Source: Acanthochlamys bracteata (lineage: Eukaryota; Streptophyta; Magnoliopsida; Pandanales; Velloziaceae). From it: a DNA stretch of 64,000 nucleotides. Made by a program: the position numbers and the translations under genes. The stretch lies in the NCBI GenBank assembly GCA_019914995.1, contig CM034126.1, positions 13,645,001 through 13,709,000 on the forward strand. The letters are read 5' to 3'. Positions 12,151 through 23,424 of this stretch are shown in pieces. Under the pieces are notes generated by a model, which did no database searches, was not told the origin of the DNA, and was given only the letters and a program-made list of their open reading frames with translations. Numbering within the stretch: the stretch's first letter is position 1; the number at the start of each line of letters is the position of its first letter.

Positions 12151-13807
12151 ATCATTTGTAGCGTTTGTATTTTCCTTCCTGTTCGTACAACTTTGATGGC
12201 AGTTGTTTAGCATTAGTAACGTTCATTCTTCTTTCATGGTTCTTCTCCTACTTCTCTGCTTTTAACTGTTCTGCTTTCTGTTTCATTTTCTTGAACATTC
12301 GTACGAATACTGGTGTTCCTGAAAATCTCTCTCTCCTCAATTCAATTAATAAACACAATCCAGATCTTGAGATTTTTGTACTCCCTACAAATTGGTTTCA
12401 GCGAAGAAGGCAGAAACAGCAACTGAGATCTTGGGACGAAACCATCATTAAATTTCTGCTGTAGAAGTATCGGAGAAATGTCAGTTGCTAGTTCCTGTTC
12501 TAAGTGTGTACTTTTTAAATTTATTTATTTTTTATAGCCACGAATTACTATATAAGGTTGTATCTGTTTCTTCATTGATTTTGTGCCTGATTTTAGTTGT
12601 TTACTCGGATTGGTTTCCGAAATGTTGAGAAACAATCGTGTTCTGTGCGAAGTTTTGCTTGTTTGCTTCATTGAAAGAGTTAAATGCTTCGATTTTGTGG
12701 TTAATTATCTCATTTATTTGCAACCTTTTGATTGATTGCGATTGATTGGTGAGGCATGTTTAGGGTTAACTGAATTAGGGGAATGGTGTGAGAAAGTTTT
12801 AGTTTTGTTGAATTCGGCTGAAGATGGAATAATTTTGTCAGTAAATAGTTATTCGTTGAAGATATTTTTGAACTACGATATTTAATTCCTGTTCTTTTTT
12901 AATATCATCGTTCTCAGTTACCATTCCTCAGATCGATACTATAATTTCAAATCATTTGCTATCTAAAGTAGAGAACACTGTAGTTTTTAAGATATTGAAT
13001 AAATAAGTGTGTCCAGTAGAAAACGTCTGAGTACACAGAAAGGCTTTGCTTTGCTTCAATTGCTGGTCGCAGGCTGTGGGTTTCTTTCTTTTTTTATGAT
13101 AAATGTTGGAAACCAATTTGATTCCAACCATTAAATCATTTAGCTCTTCTTAGTGCTGAATTTTTTGAAGTCATGAAATTGTTTGTGCAGCAGTCGTTGG
13201 TTCTGGTTGGTGGATTTCCTAGTAACTAGTCGGAAGCTTAAAGCCAGGTAATTTCTGACTTTTTTTTTGCTTCCTTTATCATTTATTTAGTGCGTAATAT
13301 ACTACCTACTGGTCCTAGAATGTTTGAAAACCTATTTTGCTACTTGTTTGGTAGTTTTCCAATACTGAAATTATTATAATTTTGATAATAAAGATTAAAG
13401 TAGTTATGGTTTGATGCCGGTGTTTAGCTGTCTGTGGTCATGACTGCATCTTGTTTTCTAGAAACTTGCTGGATCTTTTATTTTCAGGGGGACCCACTGT
13501 ATCTAGTTTCATTTTCAGCTGTCTTCCTTGGATCTTTTCTCCCTTCCCTTCTTATTCATCTTGTCCTGTTGGATTATAGTTTCAAAGAATTTTGAAAAAG
13601 CGAAGCAATTAACTTCTGTTTTAAAACTTCAATGCTGAAGTAATAATTTGCATCATTACCGTTTTACAGTAAATTGCTTGTAGTTGATATAATGCAGTGT
13701 TTGTTGTATGCAATTCTCTGTGTAGCAAATTACTTCTTGTTCTATAAACACATAGGCAGTATGTCTTATATCTTAATTTGCATTTTTAATTTGGTTGCGA
13801 TTGAAGG

Positions 13808-16207
13808 ATGGAAGCAGAGTTGTGTTCACCTAGAATGTCTTCTTCAAAGGAGGAAAGTGGTGATGAGGAGCTTGCTGTTCTGCCAAGACATACTAAAGTG
13901 ATTGTAACAGGCAACAACAGGACAAAATCTGTTTTAGTTGGGCTTCAGGGAGTAGTAAAGAAGGCAGTTGGGCTTGGTGGTTGGCATTGGCTGGTAAATG
14001 GTGTACCTGCACCCTATGGTTGTCTTAAGTGCTCTTTTCCATTGCTTTGTGGTTATTGTAAGCATTAGCGTGATAAGTCTATGGAATCAGTATTATTTCT
14101 AATATTTTTTTAATACAATTATGTTTAATATTATTTATAATACACGTTCGTTTTACTTTGCATCAGGTAGTATAATCTTGTTAGGTTGTCAATGTTAGGT
14201 TTTGCATATGAGTTACTACTAGTCTTGTAGAGTTTCTTACAAGCTTTGTTGTACCGCTGATTAATTTTGCCTCCTTTTTGTTTTCTAGTCTTAGAGTTTC
14301 TTGAGTTTTCTTGGAATTTTAGGTGCTGAAGAACGGTGTAGAGGTCAAACTCCAAAGAAATGCGTTGAGTGTGTTGGAGCCGCCAACTGGAAATGAAGAT
14401 GACGAGGACATGGACTGCAATAATTCTTTCTGCAGTAGCTCAGACGTAGCAGACAAAGACGTAGAATACTGTGAGCTCGTCATTCTTACCTGTGGAAAGC
14501 TTTCAAAAGTTGTTTCAGGAAGTTTCTTATTCTTTCTATTTGTTGTTCTGCAGCTAATATAGAGTACCAAAAGCCATCTAAGCTGAGGTTTAAGCATAGT
14601 AGGCTGTGGCCATCTTCTGGGAAGTTCAGCAATCGAAAACGTGACAGTCGACCACATAATTCTAAATCTGAATTGCAGAGTCCGAAAGCAAAAAGTGTAA
14701 GTTTGTTCACTTAACTTGAGGGTTGAATGAATTCAGTTATTTCGCCTTTTTGGTTAACTTGTTTTAGGCTTAAAAGTTCACAATAGGTACCTAATCTTTT
14801 AATTTTTCACCACTTCGGTCCTCAATTTTTATTTGAAGCAGATAACTCACTAAACTATTAAATCAATGCAATCAATAGTTTTTGTAGTTGAAGTTCTATA
14901 TTTGCTCTTCTATTAGCGCAAGTAAATCTCATGAAATTTTCTTAAAAAGAGAATAGAGAAGACATCAACAAGACAGAACTTTTATGTTATTTTCGATGTA
15001 GTAATAATAATAAGTTATTAATGTCTTACAAATAAAAAATAGAAAATAAATAGAAAAGAGGATTTTCCTGTTTTCAATAGGAAGGGACATAGACATAAAC
15101 ATAGAAAATTGAAATTTTTTTTTGAAAATACTGTTAAAAAATATACGATATAGTTTATTGTGAATTTTAAAATATCGCTTTATCTATACAAAAAATTCTA
15201 AAGATCTGAAAAGTAATAATTTTTTCAAAAATCTAAAATGGGGAAAAAGGTCCTAGAACAATATTAAAATTTATTCTCTAAGAAATGAGAAAAGAAGTTT
15301 ATTTCTGAAAATAATAATATTAACTTTTGATCTTTTATAAGTTAGAAAATATTATTTTATTTTGGAAAATAAAATTAGTTTATAAATCTACAAAATACTA
15401 TTTCATTTTATCAACGCAAAAATTAACTTCTGTAATAGAAGGTCATAGTTATTGTGGGGAAACCTCTTAACTTTAGTATACTACTAATGATGCCAATAAA
15501 AACATAGTTTAATTGATATAAAGTACATAACATAAGAGTATAAGTGGAAATCAAGTATAAGAAGGAGTTGATTGCTTCGATCTTAAAATTGTAGGAACCT
15601 ATGTGAAATATTAAAAGCTTAGATACTCTAGTGAATTTAAGCCACTCAGTTAAGTAGATATTTGGAAATTGAAAGAGTCATTTGCATGACTAACTTCGAA
15701 TTTTGATCTGTCAGAGGGTCAATTTAGCAAAGCTTGGAAGGACAACTTTGTGGAGATATTGGAGGCATTTTAATTTGGTAACTATAAGTATTCTTTCTTT
15801 ATTTTGTCAAGCACAATTACTGTGTCTATTTTAATCCTCACAGTAACGACCATTATTACTTGTCGCTGGTTAGGTGAGTGTCAACCATAATCCTTCCAAC
15901 AAACAGCTAATACGTGAAGTACAACACCACTTCTTCTCCCAGGTAATAGTTCTATACAGTTTCAGAATTAACTTTGATTCTAATTTAGTATTGTTCTTAG
16001 AAATTGCGCTGACTAATTCTGTGCAGTGAAACTGATATATCACGCATTTCTGTTATATATTCTTCATTGTCATATCAATATGCTTTAATATAGATGGATT
16101 TTTGTTTCCGTTCCATTTGCTGAAAAAAGCAACTGGATGAGCTTCAGGTGATAGTGGCATTCATCCAGAGAACAAAGAGACTGAGAAATGAGGCATCTGC
16201 TACATGA
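13808..16207 (+). CDS. Conserved plant protein of unknown function (207 aa)
   Basis: Five coding exons join in frame: 13808-13993, 14323-14470, 14554-14696, 15874-15942 and 16130-16207. A leader exon is likely at 13191-13247 (after gtgcag, before gtaatt). Residues about 25-80 form a basic, beta-rich, compact segment with VVKKAVGLGGWHWLVLKNG followed by VKLQRNALSVLEPP, which looks like a small SH3-like or KOW-like fold. An acidic Ser/Cys-rich linker (DEDMDCNN) and a Lys/Arg/Ser-rich middle follow. The C-terminus, LIREVQHHFFSQ then LDELQVIVAFIQRTKRLR, is probably helical. The mix of a basic barrel, acidic patch and basic tail suggests a nuclear or nucleic-acid-associated protein, but that is inference. 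I do not recognise a named family. The last acceptor (aaaaaag before CAACTGG) is unusually purine-rich. Confidence 0.7.
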
Positions 16208-16827
16208 ACTTGTAAGTAACCTGCTCCTAGTGTATTTGTAGATGTTTAGAAAGCTAAAGCATCGTGGACTGATAACAACTGTTCAACAGTGAAATATGGC
16301 GTGATCAAGTTGTTCATCTTGTAACCATTAAAAAACTCTCAACAAGGCTGTAACTTGAAACACTGGGTCTGGTAATTCTAAACTACCTGGATTCACTTCC
16401 AAGACTGCAGCATGGATCTGTACACTTCTCTATGTTGCAAGTTTGTAGTTTCTTGTTAATATTTTTTCGAGAGCCTTGAATCTTGCAGTTGTTTTCTTTA
16501 ATTTAATTTTTATTTTCTATATAATAATCCTGCATAATGAAATTGTATCTTGTAGATCTTGCAATGTGTGCAGAGTGGAGAACAGGCACAAAGCAACGAA
16601 ATGATCGTCACGCGTTTAGCTTGTTCCCCGTCAAACCAAACCCAATTTTGTTTCCTCCTTTCAAGAAAAAGCGAAGAATCTTGTTTCTATATTGTTTAGT
16701 AAAGTTAAGAAATTTTTCTTCAAATCTATGCAACGGCGTGCTTTGGGACAAAAAATCGAACGGTGAAAAAGCTGCAATCTTGTTCCTCAAATTCGAACGT
16801 CCCCCTTTGCAATCTTGGGCTGCATGA

Positions 16828-18459
16828 TTATGGAATGACACACTCCTTATTATTCTTCATTTGTAGATCAACAAGGTGTAAAACATAATAAATCTCTGAC
16901 GTATTTCTATGTGATTCATCATGAGAAACAAAGCGATGAAGTTCACCACCGATTTCTATCCAACTAAACCCTGCAACTTTTTGCCCACAGCTGGTTCGCA
17001 TTCCCTTTCTCACCTTTGCGACTTCATCCCAACAACCATTCTCAGCAAACATGTTGGAAATCATTGAATAGTTTGCAGATGTAACGCAAGTTTGTAAACC
17101 ATGTAATAGCATTTCATCCACTATCACCTTCACTAGTTTCAGTCTCCCGTGGATCTTGCATGCATTGATCAATGTGCCAAGAATATCAGCACTTAGTTGC
17201 GAAACTATGTTGGAAAGAAGCTGAATGGCTTCATCAATGCGACCTGCTCGGCCGAGTAGATCAATCATGCATGCATAGTGCTGTTGAAGTGGTTTGATTT
17301 GGTAATCTTTGCTCATGGAAGCAAAAAGTTGTAGCCCCTTGTCTACAAGTCCTGCATGGCTGCAGGCAGATAGAACTCCTAGGAAGCAAATGCTATCAGG
17401 GACTACTCCGTTGCGTAGCATTGTGCTGAATGTGTGCATGGATTCTTTGGGAAGACCATGGAAGGCGTATGCAGAAATCATTGATGACCATGAGACTATA
17501 TCAGGATTAGAAATTGAAGCGAAGCAGCTTACGGCTTCACAAATGCATCCACATTTAGAGTACGCGTTCATAAAGGCATTGCCCACTGAGGTAAACCTAT
17601 GTAATCCTCTCGGAACTGCAATGCCATGAATTTGAATAGTTGTTGTGGCTGCTGCAGAAAAAGAACAAGAACTGAGAACAGTGGCGAGCGTTACCTCGTC
17701 AGGGTATAAACCTTCACAGTACATTCGCTTCAGAAGGTTCATAGTGTCATTTCTTCTGCCATGCATTCCGTAGCCAACAATTATTGAGTTCCATGATACA
17801 ATGTTTCGGTTGGGCATTTCATCAAACAGTCTCTCTGCATCATTCATGTCACCGCATTTTATGAACATATTAACTAGCGCAGAGCCAATGACGATGTCTT
17901 TCTCGTAAGATGACTTGGTGCAAAGGCAGTGAACCTGCCTGCCTAACTCGATGAACCCTAATTTAGAACAAACATTGATCAAGCTACTGAAAGTGAATTC
18001 ATCTCCTCTATGTTCTTCAGACCTCATTGAACTGAAGATATCGAAAGCCATTGTTCCAAGCCCATGCATGGCATAGCAAGACAGTATGACGTTCCAAATC
18101 ACTAAATCCCTCATTGAACTTTCATCGAACACTTGGCGTGCTGAGTCGACAAACCCGCATTTGGAATACATATCAAGAATTGTAGTTGCCAAGAATGGGT
18201 CTGCAAACAAGCCAAATTTGAAAGCCAAGCAGTGGAGTGCACTTCCGTTTGGGACATTCTTCAGTTTGATACAATCTTCGATTGTTTTGACAAGTAACGA
18301 AATTCTCAGAGGCGGAGGGGGAACTTGTGATTTATGTTTGGAAAACAATGAATAATCAGAGCGTTGGAAAAGTGAAGTATAATTACAGCAACTCCTCTTT
18401 ACGAAATTTCCAGGACGGCTAAGCGCTTGAGAGGACCATGTAAGGATTCTAATTGGCAT
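16828..18459 (-). CDS. PLS-class pentatricopeptide repeat protein, E-type, organellar (543 aa)
   Basis: A single open frame with no intron, as usual for PPR genes. The first ATG is at 18459. The frame reaches four codons further, but only to a TTG directly after an in-frame stop. The N-terminus MPIRILTWSSQALSRPGNFV is rich in Arg and Ser without acidic residues, a typical mitochondrial or plastid presequence. Tandem P, L and S motifs follow, with landmarks such as ILDMYSKCGFVDSARQVFDE, LFDEMPNRNIVSWNSII and MIDLLGRAGRIDEA. The C-terminus (AGFSWIEIGGELHRFVSHDE) is an E/E+ extension and no DYW deaminase follows. PLS-class proteins recognise organelle RNA one base per motif and usually serve C-to-U editing with a DYW partner in trans. 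It most resembles my memory of the At2g46050 type, which I hold loosely. Confidence 0.85.
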   Translation of the reverse strand: MPIRILTWSSQALSRPGNFVKRSCCNYTSLFQRSDYSLFSKHKSQVPPPPLRISLLVKTIEDCIKLKNVPNGSALHCLAFKFGLFADPFLATTILDMYSKCGFVDSARQVFDESSMRDLVIWNVILSCYAMHGLGTMAFDIFSSMRSEEHRGDEFTFSSLINVCSKLGFIELGRQVHCLCTKSSYEKDIVIGSALVNMFIKCGDMNDAERLFDEMPNRNIVSWNSIIVGYGMHGRRNDTMNLLKRMYCEGLYPDEVTLATVLSSCSFSAAATTTIQIHGIAVPRGLHRFTSVGNAFMNAYSKCGCICEAVSCFASISNPDIVSWSSMISAYAFHGLPKESMHTFSTMLRNGVVPDSICFLGVLSACSHAGLVDKGLQLFASMSKDYQIKPLQQHYACMIDLLGRAGRIDEAIQLLSNIVSQLSADILGTLINACKIHGRLKLVKVIVDEMLLHGLQTCVTSANYSMISNMFAENGCWDEVAKVRKGMRTSCGQKVAGFSWIEIGGELHRFVSHDESHRNTSEIYYVLHLVDLQMKNNKECVIP

Positions 18460-18860
18460 TTCATCGAACAACTACTGTGCAGAACAGACATGTCATTGAT
18501 TCGATCAACTCCAGATATGGGAGCTTGATAAATATGATTTACATCTGATAAAGAATGCGCAATATCGTTACTGAAAACAGCGATTCCATACAAGCAGACA
18601 TTGGCAGGATTCTGAGTGAATCTTATAAAATAAATTTTTGCGAAACAAAATCATTTTCGTTCTTTTTATTAAAATAAAATTATTTTTTTATTTAAATAAT
18701 AAAATATAAATAATAATAAAATATTACGATATAAATTTTTTTATACTTTTTAAAATTTTAAATAATATTATATAAAATATTATAAAAATTTTATTTAAAT
18801 ATATGAAATAATTGGAATGAAAAGTGATTCCAAACAATGCCAAAGAGCACCTGAATCAAA

Positions 18861-19065
18861 GGTGCGTTTTTTAACTTTGGAAATGAGTTTTTTGAAAATG
18901 AGTTCTTGAAAATAAGTTTTTAGAAATAGTGTTGTTAGTGATGTGTTCTTTTGTATTGAAAAATGAGTTAAAAATAATTTCTTGTATTTTTTTTATAATA
19001 AAAAATAAATTAGAAGTGACTTTTTAGTAAAAGAAAAGTCACTTATGTATGTAAAAGAACACACC
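18861..19065. mobile_element. Short inverted-repeat element between PPR and glycosyltransferase genes
   Basis: The left end reads GGTGCGTTTTTTAAC and the right end, reverse-complemented, reads GGTGTGTTCTTTTAC, preceded in both cases by AA. The interior is A/T-rich and carries mutually inverted runs around AAGTCACTT. Length is about 205 bp. No clear target duplication is visible. A looser AT-rich module precedes it (about 18620-18845). Confidence 0.4.
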
Positions 19066-19070
19066 TTAAA

Positions 19071-19991
19071 TGACTCATAGTAAAACATCTTGGGATTCGT
19101 TTAACCAGATACTTTACATCAAACTAGTTTCTAACAAGAACTTGTTTACTGGATAGCAAATCAAGACTCAAATATCAGATAGGACATTGGTCTAGCCCCC
19201 TACAGTCAAAAGGATTTAAAATTTACATTTCTGAGAATTTTGCTTGGTAAGACTGTTTACAGTGGGACATTGTACACTAAAATTGCTTGTGATGGTTTGT
19301 TTCTTGAACAAAATGCTCCATCATTTTCTTATTCTAATCAATCACACAAAGTTGGACCATAAAATCACCTCTCTGAGTAAACTTCTGCAAGCAAATAGAA
19401 CATGAACAGAATGTGTGGACTATGTGCCTGAAACAATAAGTTTGCAGCAAAAGCTTAGATGTTTAATTTAAAATTATTTTAGCACTCCGAGTCGTTATTG
19501 GTAAAATACAAGCAGCTATAATGAGGATCAATGTCGGAAACCAAGGTGAAGAGCTGAAGAGGCTTTGCTTTTGATAATCAGATACCTTCATGACACTCTT
19601 TTGGCTGCATGCCACCAAGGACAAGGTTCCGTGCATCATTGTCTCCCATTTCTCTCTACCCAAACTGAATGAAAGGTATTTGGTTCCACCAATTTCCTAG
19701 ATTCAGCACCTATATGTAGACAGCAACATTGGACCAAAAGGAAAAGGAGCTATACCTTAGCTTGGCAGTACTGCCTACTAGAAAAGGTTCTACATCTAAA
19801 CTTCGGATGCACATGTTTTATATGTTTAAGAGCATTAACATCAAATTTTCTTCAATAGGCCACAGTATACTTCAGAATTAAGTTTACTACTTTATTAAGT
19901 TAAAATTTAAAGAGAAGGTAACAGTACTTACATCATACAATGAGCGTCTTCTTCAACCAAGGCCAGCATACAGAAAGATCATGTTTAAGTC
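19071..19991. other. 3' flank of the glycosyltransferase gene
   Basis: This stretch is of moderate AT content, unlike the transposon-rich intergenic DNA. It probably contains the 3' untranslated region and perhaps alternative terminal exons of the minus-strand gene whose stop is at 19992. The minus-strand open frame at 19463-19663 has no recognisable family features. I see no separate gene. Confidence 0.35.
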
Positions 19992-21262
19992 CTACTTCTC
20001 AGTTTGTATTTCCTGAAGAACCTCGGCCACCAACTTTTTCTTCTCATTTAGGCCAGCAAAGTGAATCATAAAATCTCCTCTTGAGTAAGAACCTAAAAGC
20101 AAAAGATTAGCACATTCATAGAGTCATTTGAATGCTAATAAGAGAGTCTGATGCAAGGCCTGTAAGAAAATTACCAACTGTTAATCCCATCAGATTTGAC
20201 TATAGAATCAGGTTGAACCTGTGTGGCTATCCGTTATAATCCATAGGTTCTATACATTTATCAGATCTGAAAATCAAAAGTAGCGCGACCTAAATGGCCT
20301 ACATCTTTAACATCGCAGATTATCTATATACATCATATTTACCATAGAGTAGACAAGATCCAATAGAAGTTTTGCTTTGTAAGAATTCCAACCCAATTTG
20401 GCTCATCCTAGAACCATGCAGACACAACATGAAGCCAACTTAGACTGGCTAAACTTAATAAACCCAAAGATGACATTATTGGAGTGACAAATTGGTGTAT
20501 TCTTTGAAAATTGCAGGTTGAATCAAACATAACCTTTCAATTATGTTTATCATATCAGATCAGGTTCTTGAATGGAATGACACTCATTGTTTTGGCATTG
20601 AAATCTTCAATAGTGAGGGACCAGCTACCTCGCCATATTGCTCGAGGTGAAGACACTAGCCTGTAGATAGACTTCCATGACAGAGACCAAGGGTAGGAGT
20701 TGAAAAGGCATTGCATTGGAGATATGCGCACATGGTCTCTCAGCTCTTCAGCAGAAAGGTTGTGGATGAGGTACATGAGAGCTGCATTGTCGCCACTCTT
20801 TGTAGATCCAAATCGAATGAACGATGTTAGGTTCCACCACTTGTTCAGAAAAGTTTTGCTCCACTTGGAACGCCGTACAAAGAAGACACCTGCATGTCAT
20901 GATATATGATGCAACTCCAACCAAGCAAACTAATGCAAATATTGTAGCTAAAGAATGGTTTGTTTTTCAATATATTATCAGTAAGTTATTAAGCAATTAG
21001 AATGAGTAGGATGAAGAGTACAAGAATTGGACGGAAATATGAGCAACGAAGACCATACTTACTAAGCAAAGTGTATAATGACAGTGCGGAAGAATTACAG
21101 AAGGGTCAACTTAGTTCCTCTGAATTTGAATAAATAAGCAATCGAGAGAGCTAGTACGGAACAAATTTAAGGGAGTCTTTGGGAGTGCTTATGAGAAAGA
21201 ACTTTTCTGAAACGGAGTATATTTTTGTCCTATATCGAAATTCGAGCTCTATTTTTTTGACC

Positions 21263-21298
<36 letters not shown>

Positions 21299-22560
21299 GA
21301 TCCTACGATATAGAATTTTTCTATACTTTCTATAATTTTCAAATAAATTCGGTAGGATGTTGTAGAAGATTTAATGGAAAACGTGAAGTGCTTTTAGGGA
21401 ATGAACTTTTGGGAGAAGCAATTTGCTATGGAAGTACTTATCCAATTTGAAACCTATGAATGGATTCACACAGTATCAAAGTTCAGGAGGAAGATGATAT
21501 AACTAAGTCATCTGCCAAAGTAATATGTCACGGCAATTTAAGTCAGTAATAGACAGTAATGATTAGGCGAGACGACATTACATAAAATGGAAGAGCCTAT
21601 GTAACAGCTAAACCGCAGCATCTGTAATAATCCAGACCAAATTTGTAATTTCATTAGGTGTGAAATTTGTTAGTTATCATAGCAAATCTCTACCTGAATT
21701 AACCCCGTTAAAATCCTCAGTCACAACAAAATCAGGAGCTGAGTCAAATTTTAGGTGTCCGATTGCAGACCAAAGGATACTCTCCTGCATCAAACAATCA
21801 CTACATCAAACAATCACTACACTCATGTCATCCCTAAATCAAAATGTGATCAATTTGATCATGCCATCATGGATCGTTAAAGATGTAGTCTTTACCAGTG
21901 AGATGTCATGATTGGTCACCACTGTATCCTGATTACAAAACAAACGACCAAAAGTCAAGATATAATACATAATGACTACCGTTAGGTCCGTTACTCATCT
22001 TATCCAATTTCAGTAGTACTAAACTACAACGAGTAGACAGACCATGCATTCAAGAAACACAGAACCAAAATTTTCATTTTTTTAAAGCAGTGAAGTAAAC
22101 TCACCGCATCGTTCCAGAATACCCAATGGTACTGCTGCAGCACTGCTAGAACAGCTACGATCTTGCTCCAGTTAGGAGGCCGTGTCCGATCAATCAAATC
22201 CCGTCCGTCGATGAAATCGTACCCCATTCGTTCAGCGTATGCTAGCTTGTTCTTCTCCACTTCCGCCATGACTCCTTTGAACGACCGCCGCGAACTCTCA
22301 CTATCGTCCGATAAGCTAACCATACCTATTCTCAACCTACTCGGTTGCGAAAAACCAAGGTTCTCTCCACTAACTGAAAAACAGCGGCGGCCGAGAGAGT
22401 TCGCGCGCCGGAGAACTGCGCCGACGATATGGACAGAGAAAAAGAACAGAATGAAGAGCGAGAGAGATATTAAAAGGAGACGACGGCGGTGGTATTGGGT
22501 GGGTTGGGACGGTTTCCGGCGGCGGTGGCGCAACAGTGAACGCATGGTGGTGGTGGCCAT
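19992..22560 (-). CDS. GMA12/MNN10 (GT34-like) type II membrane glycosyltransferase (313 aa)
   Basis: Five exons on the minus strand join in frame: 22560-22105, 21928-21896, 21784-21694, 20889-20629 and 20092-19992. The start at 22560 (MATTTMRSLL, in a GTT-ATG-G context) is preferred over an in-frame ATG 25 codons upstream. Residues 8-27 are Arg-rich and precede one hydrophobic segment (about 28-50), giving a Golgi-type signal anchor. The catalytic region has FIDGRDLIDRTRPPNWSKI, then WNDADTVVTN, where residues 151-153 (DAD) form the DxD metal and nucleotide-sugar site. It ends with FNSYPWSLSWKS and a YSRGDFMIHFAG segment. GT34-type enzymes transfer galactose or xylose from UDP-sugars to polysaccharides or glycans in the Golgi. 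The acceptor cannot be told. It does not look like a standard xyloglucan xylosyltransferase (XXT). It lies head-to-head with the 23425 gene, 864 bp apart. Confidence 0.82.
21171..21440 (+). mobile_element. Diverged Tourist-like MITE in the third intron of the glycosyltransferase gene
   Basis: After a TAA (21168-21170) the sequence reads GGGAGTCTTTGGGAGTGCTT and then ATGAGAAAGAACTTTT. It carries TTCGAGCTCTATTTTTTTGA, ATAGAATTTTTCTATAC and AAAACGTGAAG blocks that match the order of blocks in the element at 837-1096. It is clearly diverged, and its right end is eroded near 21440. The interior has expanded into a (TAA)12 microsatellite. Confidence 0.4.
21263..21298 (+). repeat. (TAA)12 microsatellite
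   Basis: Twelve perfect TAA units lie inside the diverged MITE in an intron. In the related element at 837-1096 the matching place holds only a short AATAATAAAAATA tract, so the repeat has grown within this copy. It is likely polymorphic. Confidence 0.85.
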
Positions 22561-23424
22561 AACTTTCTTTCTTTCTTTCTGCTGGTGTTCTTGTCGGAAA
22601 AATAGAACCTGTTTTGAAGAAGGTATATGGAACATTAAAAGTCTAAAGCGTGCTTGGAATTACTTATCAATTTTTTTAAAAAAAAATCAATTTCAAAAAA
22701 ACTTAAACATAATTTTTTTTAAAAATAAAAATAAAATATAAATTATAAAATAATTATAAAATAATTTTTAAAATATTTTATAAAATAATAAAAAAAAATT
22801 TTAATAAATATTTTCAAATATCTTCTAAAGCTCAGCCAATAAAATCATGAGCTTTTATATTTCGTACGGCAACAGTTAAGCTTCATCTTTATTTAAATAA
22901 AATTAGTTACATGAAAATTTTTAATCTATAAATCTTTACTATTTGTAATCAAGAGTAGTCTCTCATTTTGACCTTTAATACGAAGCTATTTTTGACTTGG
23001 TCATGGAAAATTAATTCTCAAGAAAATATAGTCCACAAACACAATACTCTTTCATCTGAATATTCAAAAGATTATTAACCAAATCAATAATTAAGAAGAT
23101 TTTAAAATTTTGCTGCCGGTTCAAACGTTCTTTCTAATCTTTTGATTATTACTTAAAAAGTCTAACATTGATACACGCGTCAATCATACAGCACTTCGTT
23201 GCTGCAGTCATTAGGTCTAAGCAGACGCAGCTTAGACCGTGATCTCGTCCGATTCTTCCGGGAACATTCCCTGTTGTGTTTCCACTTCCCACTCATTCTC
23301 TTCTGTCTCAAATCTTTGTTTACTCTTTTTCCCATAATTCTTTCACACTTTCTGTCTTTGCTTTACTAATAATTACATCAAAGAAAGAGCAAAGATTTTG
23401 GAATTGTGATTCGGAATCAGTGAG
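22561..23424. other. Divergent promoter region
   Basis: This 864-bp stretch separates two genes transcribed away from each other, the glycosyltransferase (start 22560, minus) and the TMEM8-like gene (start 23425, plus). An AT-rich block at about 22650-22830 resembles the dispersed A/T-run modules. The part nearer 23160-23290 is GC-richer and C/T-rich, as in a leader. No clear TATA element stands out. Confidence 0.4.

Noticed and set aside
18460-18471. Upstream extension of the PPR frame to a TTG, giving a LFDEMP-like start
   Set aside because: The codon before it is a stop, and TTG has no support. The ATG at 18459 gives a good targeting peptide. The resemblance to a PPR motif end is probably chance.
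22163-22741. 192-codon plus-strand open frame
   Set aside because: It is antisense to the first exon of the glycosyltransferase and its promoter. Its Arg-rich composition is the mirror of that exon.
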